The notes under the pieces were generated by a model that was not told where the DNA came from, did no database searches, and was given only the letters and a program-made list of their open reading frames with translations. Positions 18,111 to 25,362 of a stretch of 64,000 nt of DNA are shown in pieces. Each line of letters begins with the position of its first letter. Within the stretch, counting starts at the first letter, position 1. Where the stretch lies: contig CACWMK010000002.1 of assembly GCA_902761905.1 (NCBI GenBank), positions 62,001-126,000 of the forward strand. Direction: 5' to 3'. Source of the DNA: an uncultured Prevotellaceae bacterium (GTDB lineage Bacteria > Bacteroidota > Bacteroidia > Bacteroidales > Bacteroidaceae). Both the position numbers and the translations under genes were made by a program.

Positions 18111-20021
18111 ATGAAATACAATAAAATAGTAACAGCTTTCTGTGCTGCAGCTTTGGGCCTGATGTCGCTTACAAGCTGTGAAGGAGGCGACCTGTTCAGT
18201 ATAAACGCTCCCGATTGGTTGTCGTCGAAGGCTGATTCTATAGCAGCCGAAAAGGCTAAGAACCAGGGCGATGACGTAATCGAAGGTATGGAAGAGGATG
18301 TGTACACCGTTGGTGCTACCGATTATTCTACCGGCTGGTGGGCTCAGTTCTCTAAGTACTATCAGATACCAGAGGGTGGAAAATGGATTGCTCAGTTCAA
18401 TCTGAACATCAATCCTAACGCCTCAAATACCTATAAGAACTTTGCAATGATCATCACAAATGATGAGGATCGCGGTGCTGCCAACTATAAGGAGTACGGT
18501 GCTATCCGTTACGACTACCAGCCTAGCGGTAACTCTGAGTGGGGAGATTATATCGATCGTAGTTTGGCAAGCAGCGACCTGGAGTTTGCTACCGATACCG
18601 ATGCTGGTGTCGACAAACTTGGCGGTAAGGTGACACTTACCATCGACCGCACTAACGGTGGAATGGTTGTTACTATGACCAATGGTGTTGTAACCAAGAC
18701 TTACAACCAGACTTCGGCACTTGCAAATCTGAATGCTGATGCATCTAACGGTACTATCCGTGCATTCCTTGTACCAGAGGGATCATATATCAGTTTCCTG
18801 GGATCAACTATCGAGCCTATCGGTGGTTTCACATCTAAGGAGGATAAGCAGCCATTGTCAATGACCCTGAACGGTGTGCCCAAGAAGGTGCTTCAGGGAG
18901 TAACGCTCGAAGAGGCATTTGCTAACGTAACAGCAACTGTACAGTTTGAAGAGGGTGTATCTTCTACTGTCTCTGCTGCGAATCTGACCTTCCAGACTAT
19001 TCCTGATATGAGCTCCCTTGGCAAAAAGACCCTAGTGGCTGCCTATGCTAAAACCTTCAAGGGTGAAGCGGCAACTAAGCCAGTAATTGCTTCTGCAGAT
19101 TTCAGTATTGTTGATAAATTATTTACCTGTGTTGGCGCTAGCGATAATACCAGCGGTTTCCGTGAGGAGAAAACTGAGAACTTCAAGGTTGGCCCAGGTG
19201 AGACGTATATTAACCATTTCACTAACTATACTGATGGCGCAGCTAACTGGAACAACTTTATCATCACCCTGTGTAAGGCCGATAATACAGAGTACTGTTT
19301 TGTTCGTGCCGACAACTGGGGAACTGGAACTAGCTATTGGGAAGGTTGTCAGTCATGCGATTGGAACTGGGATGTCTTCAAAGCAGCATTAGATGGTGCA
19401 AAGGTAACAACCTACATTACGAATAATGGTGATGGTACAGCAGATGTGAAAGCCGTAGTAGAGGGTTCGGATGGTAACACATATACCCAGAACTATAAAG
19501 GCTTGAATAATATTGATCCGAGCGACTTCTGCTTTAATTTGAGTACAGAAAAGGGACACTTGGAGTTTGACTATGTTATTGGTAACGAGGATAATACCAG
19601 TGGATTCCGTGCAGAAGCTGAAGCCATCGTGAAGGTGCCTGCAGGTGCTACTTACGTAGAGCGTTTCATTAACCATACTGACGGTTCTGCCAATTGGAAC
19701 AACTTTATCATCACCCTGTGTAAGGCCGACAATACAGAGTATTGCTTTGTTCGTGCCGACAACTGGGGAACAGGTATAAGCTATTGGGATGGTTGCCAGT
19801 CATGCGATTGGAACTGGGATTCCTTTAGAGAAACAATGGATGGTGCTGTGGTTACTACCTACATTACTAATAACGGTGATGGTACAGCAAATGTGAAGGC
19901 CGTAGTAGAGGGGGCAGATGGTAATACATATACCCAGAACTATATAAGCTTAAATAATATTGACTCGAACGACTTCTATTACTCGTTGAGCATGGAGAAG
20001 GCTCATTTGGTATTTGAGTAA
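18111..20021 (+). CDS. Surface glycan-binding lipoprotein with three copies of one binding module
   Basis: 636 residues, lipobox at Cys23 (LMSLTSCEGGD). The last two modules, about residues 337-486 and 487-636, are almost the same and are encoded by a 447-bp tandem repeat. Each contains DNTSGFR, NHT/NYTDG..NWNNFIITLCKADNTEYCFVRADNWGTG, CDWNWD and TNNGDGTA. The N-terminal region (about 65-220: ATDYSTGWWAQF, YKNFAMIITN) looks like a third, older copy. Between lies an Ig-like stretch (about 240-330). The Trp-rich conserved loops suggest carbohydrate binding. Fourth position after susC-susD is typical for a surface glycan-binding protein. Family name not recognised. Confidence 0.85.
   Translation: MKYNKIVTAFCAAALGLMSLTSCEGGDLFSINAPDWLSSKADSIAAEKAKNQGDDVIEGMEEDVYTVGATDYSTGWWAQFSKYYQIPEGGKWIAQFNLNINPNASNTYKNFAMIITNDEDRGAANYKEYGAIRYDYQPSGNSEWGDYIDRSLASSDLEFATDTDAGVDKLGGKVTLTIDRTNGGMVVTMTNGVVTKTYNQTSALANLNADASNGTIRAFLVPEGSYISFLGSTIEPIGGFTSKEDKQPLSMTLNGVPKKVLQGVTLEEAFANVTATVQFEEGVSSTVSAANLTFQTIPDMSSLGKKTLVAAYAKTFKGEAATKPVIASADFSIVDKLFTCVGASDNTSGFREEKTENFKVGPGETYINHFTNYTDGAANWNNFIITLCKADNTEYCFVRADNWGTGTSYWEGCQSCDWNWDVFKAALDGAKVTTYITNNGDGTADVKAVVEGSDGNTYTQNYKGLNNIDPSDFCFNLSTEKGHLEFDYVIGNEDNTSGFRAEAEAIVKVPAGATYVERFINHTDGSANWNNFIITLCKADNTEYCFVRADNWGTGISYWDGCQSCDWNWDSFRETMDGAVVTTYITNNGDGTANVKAVVEGADGNTYTQNYISLNNIDSNDFYYSLSMEKAHLVFE
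19122..20018 (+). repeat. 447-bp tandem duplication inside the glycan-binding protein gene
   Basis: Two consecutive 447-bp units (about 19122-19568 and 19569-20018) share long identical DNA stretches, for example around 19245-19345 and 19693-19790. The repeat length is 149 codons, so the frame is kept. High DNA identity indicates a recent duplication or ongoing gene conversion. Confidence 0.85.
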
Positions 20022-20038
20022 ACTATCGTTGAGGCTAT

Positions 20039-20078
20039 AATCGGGCGGGTCTTTCTGCCCCGCCCGATTTCGTTTTTA
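20039..20078 (+). terminator. Rho-independent terminator after the binding-protein gene
   Basis: A perfect 11-bp GC-rich stem, AATCGGGCGGG (20039-20049) with CCCGCCCGATT (20059-20069), has a 9-nt loop and is followed by TCGTTTTTATT. It separates susCD-binding protein from the three GH43 genes. TAGTTTCG about 25 bp downstream is a weak -7-like box that could restart transcription for the enzymes. Confidence 0.85.
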
Positions 20079-20113
20079 TTCCGTTTTAGTTTCGGACATA
20101 CGATTATTAATAT

Positions 20114-21928
20114 ATGAAAAGAACATTGCTTTACATCATGGCCTTGTTGCTGCCTATGACGGTAGCCGCTTATCAGCTGACTCGTGTTAGTGTTCATGAT
20201 CCTAGTGTGGTTTATGATCCTGTCAGCAAGTATTACTACATCTTCGGCTCTCATCGTGGCGTGGCCAAAAGTGCCGACATGATGAAATGGGTAGAAGTGA
20301 AGAAGGGTAAACTGAACAACGGCACTCTGATAGGTGTGCCATGGAAAACAGCTTCGAGCAACAATGACTATAGCTATAACGCCTTTACTACTCCACAGGT
20401 TACAAAGGTGAAGAAAGGTGGTGTAGAAGTAAATCTGCCCAATTTTAATGCCCAGGCTTGGTCGAAACGTGGTAATAGTAGCTATGATATCAGTGGTAAC
20501 CTTTGGGCTCCTGATGTTATCTGGAACGATGCTATGCAGAAGTGGTGCATGTACATGAGTGTCAACGGAGATAGTTGGTTCTCAAGTATCGTTCTGCTCA
20601 CTTCCGATGACATTGAGGGCCCTTATGAGTATCAGGCTCCCGTGGTGATTAGTGGTTTTAAAAGTGGTGATTCTTATAAGGATACCGATCTGGAACTTGT
20701 GATTGGCGAGCAAAGTTCACTACCAAGCCGTTATAATGTTGGCAGTAAATGGGGAGAACGCTGGCCAAATAACATCGACCCCTGTGTGTTCTATGATGAA
20801 GAGGGTAAACTCTGGATGACGTATGGCTCATGGAGTGGTGGCATCTGGATGATAGAACTGGACGAGGAAACAGGTTTGCGTGACTACGATGTAGAGTATG
20901 AGTTGACAGGTAGTGGCAACGGAATAACTGTCGATCCTTATTTCGGTAAGAAGATTGCTGGTGGCTACTATGTTTCTGGCGAGGCTAGCTACATCGAATA
21001 TATCGGTGGTTATTACTTCTTGTTTGTTACCTATGGTGGACTTGCTGCTGGTGGCAATGCAAATGACTATAATAATGGTGGTTATCAGATGCGTGTATTC
21101 CGCTCAGAAAACCCTGATGGCCCTTATCTGGACTCAAGAGGCGTTAATGCTGTATTCGGCAGTTACCAGTTGAACTTCGGACCGGATGCAAATAGCAATC
21201 GTGGCGTGAATATCTTTGGTGCCTATACAAACTGGGGCAATCAGGCTAAGGGCAACCTTGGCGAACGTTCGCAGGGGCATAACTCAATTATTGCAGCTGA
21301 GGATGGTCGTACCTATTTGGTTTATCATACACGTTTCCAGAATTGGGGCGAAAGCCATCAAGTGCGTGTTCATCAGGTGTTCCAGAATAAGGATGGCTGG
21401 TTGGTGGCTGCTCCCTTTGAGTATACTGGCGAAGAAGTGACGAGTGAAGATATAGCTACAACTCAACAGGTAGCTACTGATAAGATTCCTGGAAAATACA
21501 AACTACTAATCCATAAATACAAGCTCAATCATAAAACCAAGGAAGCTGCTGAGCCTGTAGAAGTTACTCTGACTGCTGACAAGAAGATTACTGGTGATTT
21601 AACTGGTACATGGGCTGTAACAGAGGGAACATCGTACATGAACATGGTTATCGGCGGTATTGCCTATAGAGGAGTGATGGTGGAACAAACACTTGAGCAG
21701 AAAACCGACAAGACAATTGCCTTCACAGGTCTGGCCTATAAATCAAGTGGAACCGATGGTGTAACATTATGGGCATATCAGACCGAAGCTTCTTCTACAG
21801 GTATAGCTGATGTCAAGATCGATAACGTGACAAACGACGCCATCTACGACCTACAAGGTCGTCGTGTAAGCAATCCTCAGCGCAAAGGGATATATATCCG
21901 AAACGGTAAGAAATTTATAGTTAGATAA
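20114..21928 (+). CDS. GH43 endo-arabinanase-like enzyme with GH43 C-terminal domain and sorting-type tail
   Basis: 604 residues with signal peptide (MKRTLLYIMALLLPMTVAA). GH43 propeller about 25-440 with Asp29 (VHDPSV), Asp222 (NNIDPCVF) and Glu290 (SGEASYIEY) in the expected catalytic places, and YHTRF near 400 for the His/metal region. After it comes a beta-barrel domain of the kind found C-terminal in GH43 arabinanases (PGKYKLLIHKYKLN to about 545). The final 40 residues (AIYDLQGRRVSNPQRKGIYIRNGKKFIVR) resemble type IX secretion-type C-terminal tails. Family and context suggest endo-1,5-alpha-L-arabinan hydrolysis at or outside the cell surface. First of three GH43 genes. Confidence 0.9.
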   Translation: MKRTLLYIMALLLPMTVAAYQLTRVSVHDPSVVYDPVSKYYYIFGSHRGVAKSADMMKWVEVKKGKLNNGTLIGVPWKTASSNNDYSYNAFTTPQVTKVKKGGVEVNLPNFNAQAWSKRGNSSYDISGNLWAPDVIWNDAMQKWCMYMSVNGDSWFSSIVLLTSDDIEGPYEYQAPVVISGFKSGDSYKDTDLELVIGEQSSLPSRYNVGSKWGERWPNNIDPCVFYDEEGKLWMTYGSWSGGIWMIELDEETGLRDYDVEYELTGSGNGITVDPYFGKKIAGGYYVSGEASYIEYIGGYYFLFVTYGGLAAGGNANDYNNGGYQMRVFRSENPDGPYLDSRGVNAVFGSYQLNFGPDANSNRGVNIFGAYTNWGNQAKGNLGERSQGHNSIIAAEDGRTYLVYHTRFQNWGESHQVRVHQVFQNKDGWLVAAPFEYTGEEVTSEDIATTQQVATDKIPGKYKLLIHKYKLNHKTKEAAEPVEVTLTADKKITGDLTGTWAVTEGTSYMNMVIGGIAYRGVMVEQTLEQKTDKTIAFTGLAYKSSGTDGVTLWAYQTEASSTGIADVKIDNVTNDAIYDLQGRRVSNPQRKGIYIRNGKKFIVR

Positions 21929-21932
21929 TAAT

Positions 21933-22982
21933 ATGAGGAAAAGTTTCATTTCCTTGATGCTGTTAGCCCTGAATACCACTTTGGTGGTGTACGGGCAGCA
22001 GCATCACAAGGAGCGTGTTCCATTTGTAACAGACACGCCGATGGTTCACGACCCTGTGATGGCAAAAGAGGGTGATACGTATTATATCTTTGCCACAGGC
22101 ATGGGAGTACAGAAGATGACCTCGACCGACAGGAAAAACTGGACGGTACACGCAGATCCTGTGATGTCGGTTATCCCCCAATGGGCACACGATTCTGTGC
22201 CTGGCTTCACCCACCATGTGTGGGCACCAGATGTCATTCAGTGGCATGGCAAATGGTGGATGGCTTATAGCTGTTCAACATTTGGTAAGAACGGCTCTGC
22301 TATCGGTCTGCTTTCCACTCGCAGATTGGCCTCTGGTCTGTGGAATGATGAGGGCTGTGTTGTTACCTCGCGTGAGAAGCGTGACAACTGGAATGCTATC
22401 GACCCTAATTTTGTAATTGACGATAAGGATCAACCGTGGATGGTCTGGGGTAGTTTCTGGGACGGCATCCAATTGGCTCGCCTCGACACCACCATGCATA
22501 TTGCAAAGGGATGCAAGCCGCAGACCATTGCCCGTAGGTTTAATTTGAACAGCAAGGGCAGCAAGAATGCTCTGCCCATCAATCCTAATCCTCCAAAGAA
22601 TCCTACATCCGACTTTGCAGGTCCTAATGCCATCGAGGCGCCATTCATCTTTAAACATGATGGCTGGTATTATCTCTTTGTATCATGGGATTACTGCTGT
22701 CAGGGTAGCAAGAGTAACTACCGTGTGGCTGTAGGCCGCAGCAAAACGGTTGATGGTCCGTATCTTGATCGCCGTGGTATTGACATGCGCTTTGGCGGAG
22801 GTAATCTCTTCATCGAGGGCGATAAGAAAGAGTTTGAGGCTGCTGGCCATTGTGCTGCTTACCATATTGATGACCAGGATATCTTTATTTGTCATGGCTA
22901 TAGCATTGCCCACAATGGTGCCTCTATCCTAATACAGCGTAGCATTAGCTGGACTGAAGATGGCTGGCCTGAATTGAAATAA
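21933..22982 (+). CDS. GH43 arabinanase-like enzyme, single domain
   Basis: 349 residues, signal peptide MRKSFISLMLLALNTTLVVYG. The whole mature protein is one GH43 propeller: Asp40 in MVHDPV, Asp157 in NAIDPNF and Glu235 in AIEAPF. The aromatic motif SWDYCCQGSKSNYRVAVGRS and THHVWAPDV are typical of arabinan endo-1,5-alpha-L-arabinosidases. It starts 4 bp after the previous GH43 gene, so the two are translated from one message. No lipobox or tail, so probably periplasmic, acting on imported arabino-oligosaccharides. Confidence 0.9.
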   Translation: MRKSFISLMLLALNTTLVVYGQQHHKERVPFVTDTPMVHDPVMAKEGDTYYIFATGMGVQKMTSTDRKNWTVHADPVMSVIPQWAHDSVPGFTHHVWAPDVIQWHGKWWMAYSCSTFGKNGSAIGLLSTRRLASGLWNDEGCVVTSREKRDNWNAIDPNFVIDDKDQPWMVWGSFWDGIQLARLDTTMHIAKGCKPQTIARRFNLNSKGSKNALPINPNPPKNPTSDFAGPNAIEAPFIFKHDGWYYLFVSWDYCCQGSKSNYRVAVGRSKTVDGPYLDRRGIDMRFGGGNLFIEGDKKEFEAAGHCAAYHIDDQDIFICHGYSIAHNGASILIQRSISWTEDGWPELK

Positions 22983-23010
22983 AAACATAAAAAATAAAAA
23001 GCGAGAAGTT

Positions 23011-25131
23011 ATGAGCTATAAAGTTAGTATAAAAAAAATGGTTGGAAATAATGTTTGGTTGATAGCGACATATATACTTCTCGCTTTTCAATTTACATGC
23101 AACTCAGTAGCAGCCCGGTCGTGGACGGCTGATAATGGAAACGGGACATTTACTAATCCGTTGTTCTACGATGAGTTCTCCGATCCCGATATTCTCAGGG
23201 TGGGCGATGACTATTATCTGGCCGGTACTACCATGCATACTGTGCCAGGATTGGTTATCCTGCATTCTAAGGACCTGGTAAACTGGGAAAATATCTCGTA
23301 TTGTTTTGATCGTTTCGACTTCGGCGACGACGCGTTCTCTCTGAAGAACCATAAAGAGATTTATGGTCAGGGCGTTTGGGCACCTGCCATCCGTTATGCC
23401 AATGGTCAGTTTTACGTGTTTACTAATATCAACGGTAAAGGCTTGCAGTGCTACACCTCAAAGGATATCCGTGGTCCGTGGAAGCATCATAACATGCAGG
23501 GCAATATCTATGACCTCTCTGTGCTCTTCGATGATGATGGTAAGATTTACGCCATCCATAAGTATGGCGAGGTGCACTGCACAGAGTTGAAGCCCGATAT
23601 GAGTGGCCCTGTAGAGGGTACAGATCGTGTTATAATCCCTGAAGGTAATGCTATAGGTGAAGGCCATCACATGTATAAGATAAACGGTATGTATTATCTT
23701 ATATCTACGGACTATATGCCCAATGGCCGTACACTCTGTAGCCGGTCTAAAAGCATCTGGGGACCATACGAAACTGTAACTATTACTGCTGATGAGACCT
23801 TTGGCTATCATGCAGCACCCCTTACACAGGTGCCACGAGGTGTAAAATATCGTATTGGCGAGGATGGTACTAAGTTTGGTATTCCACAGGTGGATAAGGA
23901 TGCAACCGCTTGTACCAACATCCATCAGGGAGGTATAGTTGAAGATCAGAGCGGACAGTGGTGGGCTTTGCTCATGATGGATTTCCATAGTATTGGCCGC
24001 ACAGTGACCTTAGCACCCATCACATGGAAGGATGGCTGGCCAATGATAGGACTCGAAGGTAATCTCGGTCGCGCCCCTCGTACATGGTTTAAGCCTGATG
24101 TAGCAGGCAATGCTAGTATTGCAAGAGCGCCATACAATCGCTGTGAGGATTTTAATGCAGCCCAGCTGGGTCGCGTATGGCAGTGGAACCATAACCCTGA
24201 TGATACCAAGTGGAGCTTGAAGAAAGGACACCTGCGCCTGCAGTCGATGCCTGCCGAACAGTTGATGTGGGCTCGTAATACCCTCACCCAGCGTGTAATC
24301 GGTCCTACATCCATCGCTACCGTCGAACTATATACCAAGGGACTGAAAGATGGTGATGTGGCAGGCTTAGGCAATATCAACGTGCCTTGCTCATGGATAG
24401 GTGTCGTAAAAGACGGAGGCAATCTGACGCTACGCTGCTTTGAGCAAGCTACCAACGACACCATCAATAAAGATATGAATGGTGACAAGATATGGCTCCG
24501 CATGGTAGGCGATTTCGACAATGATCATGCCCACTATGAGTACTCGATTGATGGTACCAACTATCAGCAGATAGGTCGTGAGATGCCTCTCAGCTATCAG
24601 CTCATCTCATTCCAAGGTTCGCGCCATGCCCTTTTTGCTTTTAATCATAAAGGTAAACAGGGCGGTTATGCGGAGTTTGATAACTTTACTGTTGATGAGC
24701 CTCAGGCCGATCGTAGCGGCAATATACCTTATGGCAAGTCGTTCCGTATTATAAACCTGGCTACAGGTCGCCCTGCTGTTGCACAGAGACATGGGCTGCT
24801 TTATGATACAGATTACAAGGACAACAGTAAGTCTACCCGATTCCGTATAATTAATAAAGGTAAGGGACAGGTGATTTTGCAATGCGAAGACGGACGCTAT
24901 GTCTTTTGTTCAGGTATAGGCATGGCAGGCGATGTGCGCCTTACCGATGATTTGTCAAAGGCCGAGGTGTTTATGTGGCAGGACTACCTAAACCATGAGT
25001 TTATGCTTATGTCTATGCGCACCCACCGTTACATCGGCAAGAGTCCTACTACTGGCAGTCCTTATTCGATGGACTATACCGGTGCCGATCCAGCCCGCCG
25101 TAATGGTGCTGTGTTCCGCTGGGAAGAATAG
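23011..25131 (+). CDS. Three-domain GH43 exo-enzyme with C-terminal beta-trefoil-like module
   Basis: 706 residues. The signal peptide begins at the first or the tenth residue (MVGNNVWLIATYILLAFQFTCNS). GH43 propeller about 45-345 with Asp58 (FSDPDI), Asp168 (IYDLSVLFDDDG) and Glu217 (GEGHHMYK). A concanavalin-like sandwich (about 365-565: WQWNHNPDDTKWSLKKGHLRLQ, ending GYAEFDNFTV) follows, as in beta-xylosidase/arabinofuranosidase GH43s. Residues about 575-706 (SFRIINLATGRPAV, FRIINKGKGQVILQCEDGRYV, EFMLMSMRTHRYIG) look like a trefoil sugar-binding module, which is unusual at this place. Last gene of the arabinan-type locus. Specificity (arabinose or xylose) is not fixed by sequence. Confidence 0.88.
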   Translation: MSYKVSIKKMVGNNVWLIATYILLAFQFTCNSVAARSWTADNGNGTFTNPLFYDEFSDPDILRVGDDYYLAGTTMHTVPGLVILHSKDLVNWENISYCFDRFDFGDDAFSLKNHKEIYGQGVWAPAIRYANGQFYVFTNINGKGLQCYTSKDIRGPWKHHNMQGNIYDLSVLFDDDGKIYAIHKYGEVHCTELKPDMSGPVEGTDRVIIPEGNAIGEGHHMYKINGMYYLISTDYMPNGRTLCSRSKSIWGPYETVTITADETFGYHAAPLTQVPRGVKYRIGEDGTKFGIPQVDKDATACTNIHQGGIVEDQSGQWWALLMMDFHSIGRTVTLAPITWKDGWPMIGLEGNLGRAPRTWFKPDVAGNASIARAPYNRCEDFNAAQLGRVWQWNHNPDDTKWSLKKGHLRLQSMPAEQLMWARNTLTQRVIGPTSIATVELYTKGLKDGDVAGLGNINVPCSWIGVVKDGGNLTLRCFEQATNDTINKDMNGDKIWLRMVGDFDNDHAHYEYSIDGTNYQQIGREMPLSYQLISFQGSRHALFAFNHKGKQGGYAEFDNFTVDEPQADRSGNIPYGKSFRIINLATGRPAVAQRHGLLYDTDYKDNSKSTRFRIINKGKGQVILQCEDGRYVFCSGIGMAGDVRLTDDLSKAEVFMWQDYLNHEFMLMSMRTHRYIGKSPTTGSPYSMDYTGADPARRNGAVFRWEE

Positions 25132-25203
25132 TTGATAAAGTAGCGATAAGATTTGGGGGTAGGGTCGACAGAGATAATGTCGAACTTATCTCCAATCTTT
25201 ATT

Positions 25204-25219
25204 ATGCAAACGTTTGCAT
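25204..25219. promoter_or_regulatory. LacI-type operator upstream of starch susC
   Basis: ATGCAAACGTTTGCAT is a perfect 16-bp palindrome with central CG, the hallmark of LacI-family operators. Its centre is 61.5 bp before the first base of the -7 box at 25273. The same spacing occurs before the amylase gene. The LacI-family protein encoded at 7595 is the obvious candidate ligand. Confidence 0.8.
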
Positions 25220-25272
25220 GGCAAAAATAACAAAATTAAACAAAAAAAAGAATAACGTATCGAAATCTGATA

Positions 25273-25280
25273 TATCTTTG
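25273..25280 (+). promoter_or_regulatory. -7 box of the starch susC operon
   Basis: TATCTTTG matches TAnnTTTG. There is no good -33 TTTG, which fits a promoter needing an activator. The leader to the start at 25363 is about 75 nt and A-rich. Confidence 0.7.
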
Positions 25281-25362
25281 CACCGATGAAGCTGTAAATG
25301 CGAGCTCATTAAAAGCTTAAAACGATATAACAATAACAAATTAACTCTAATTTAAAAATGTA

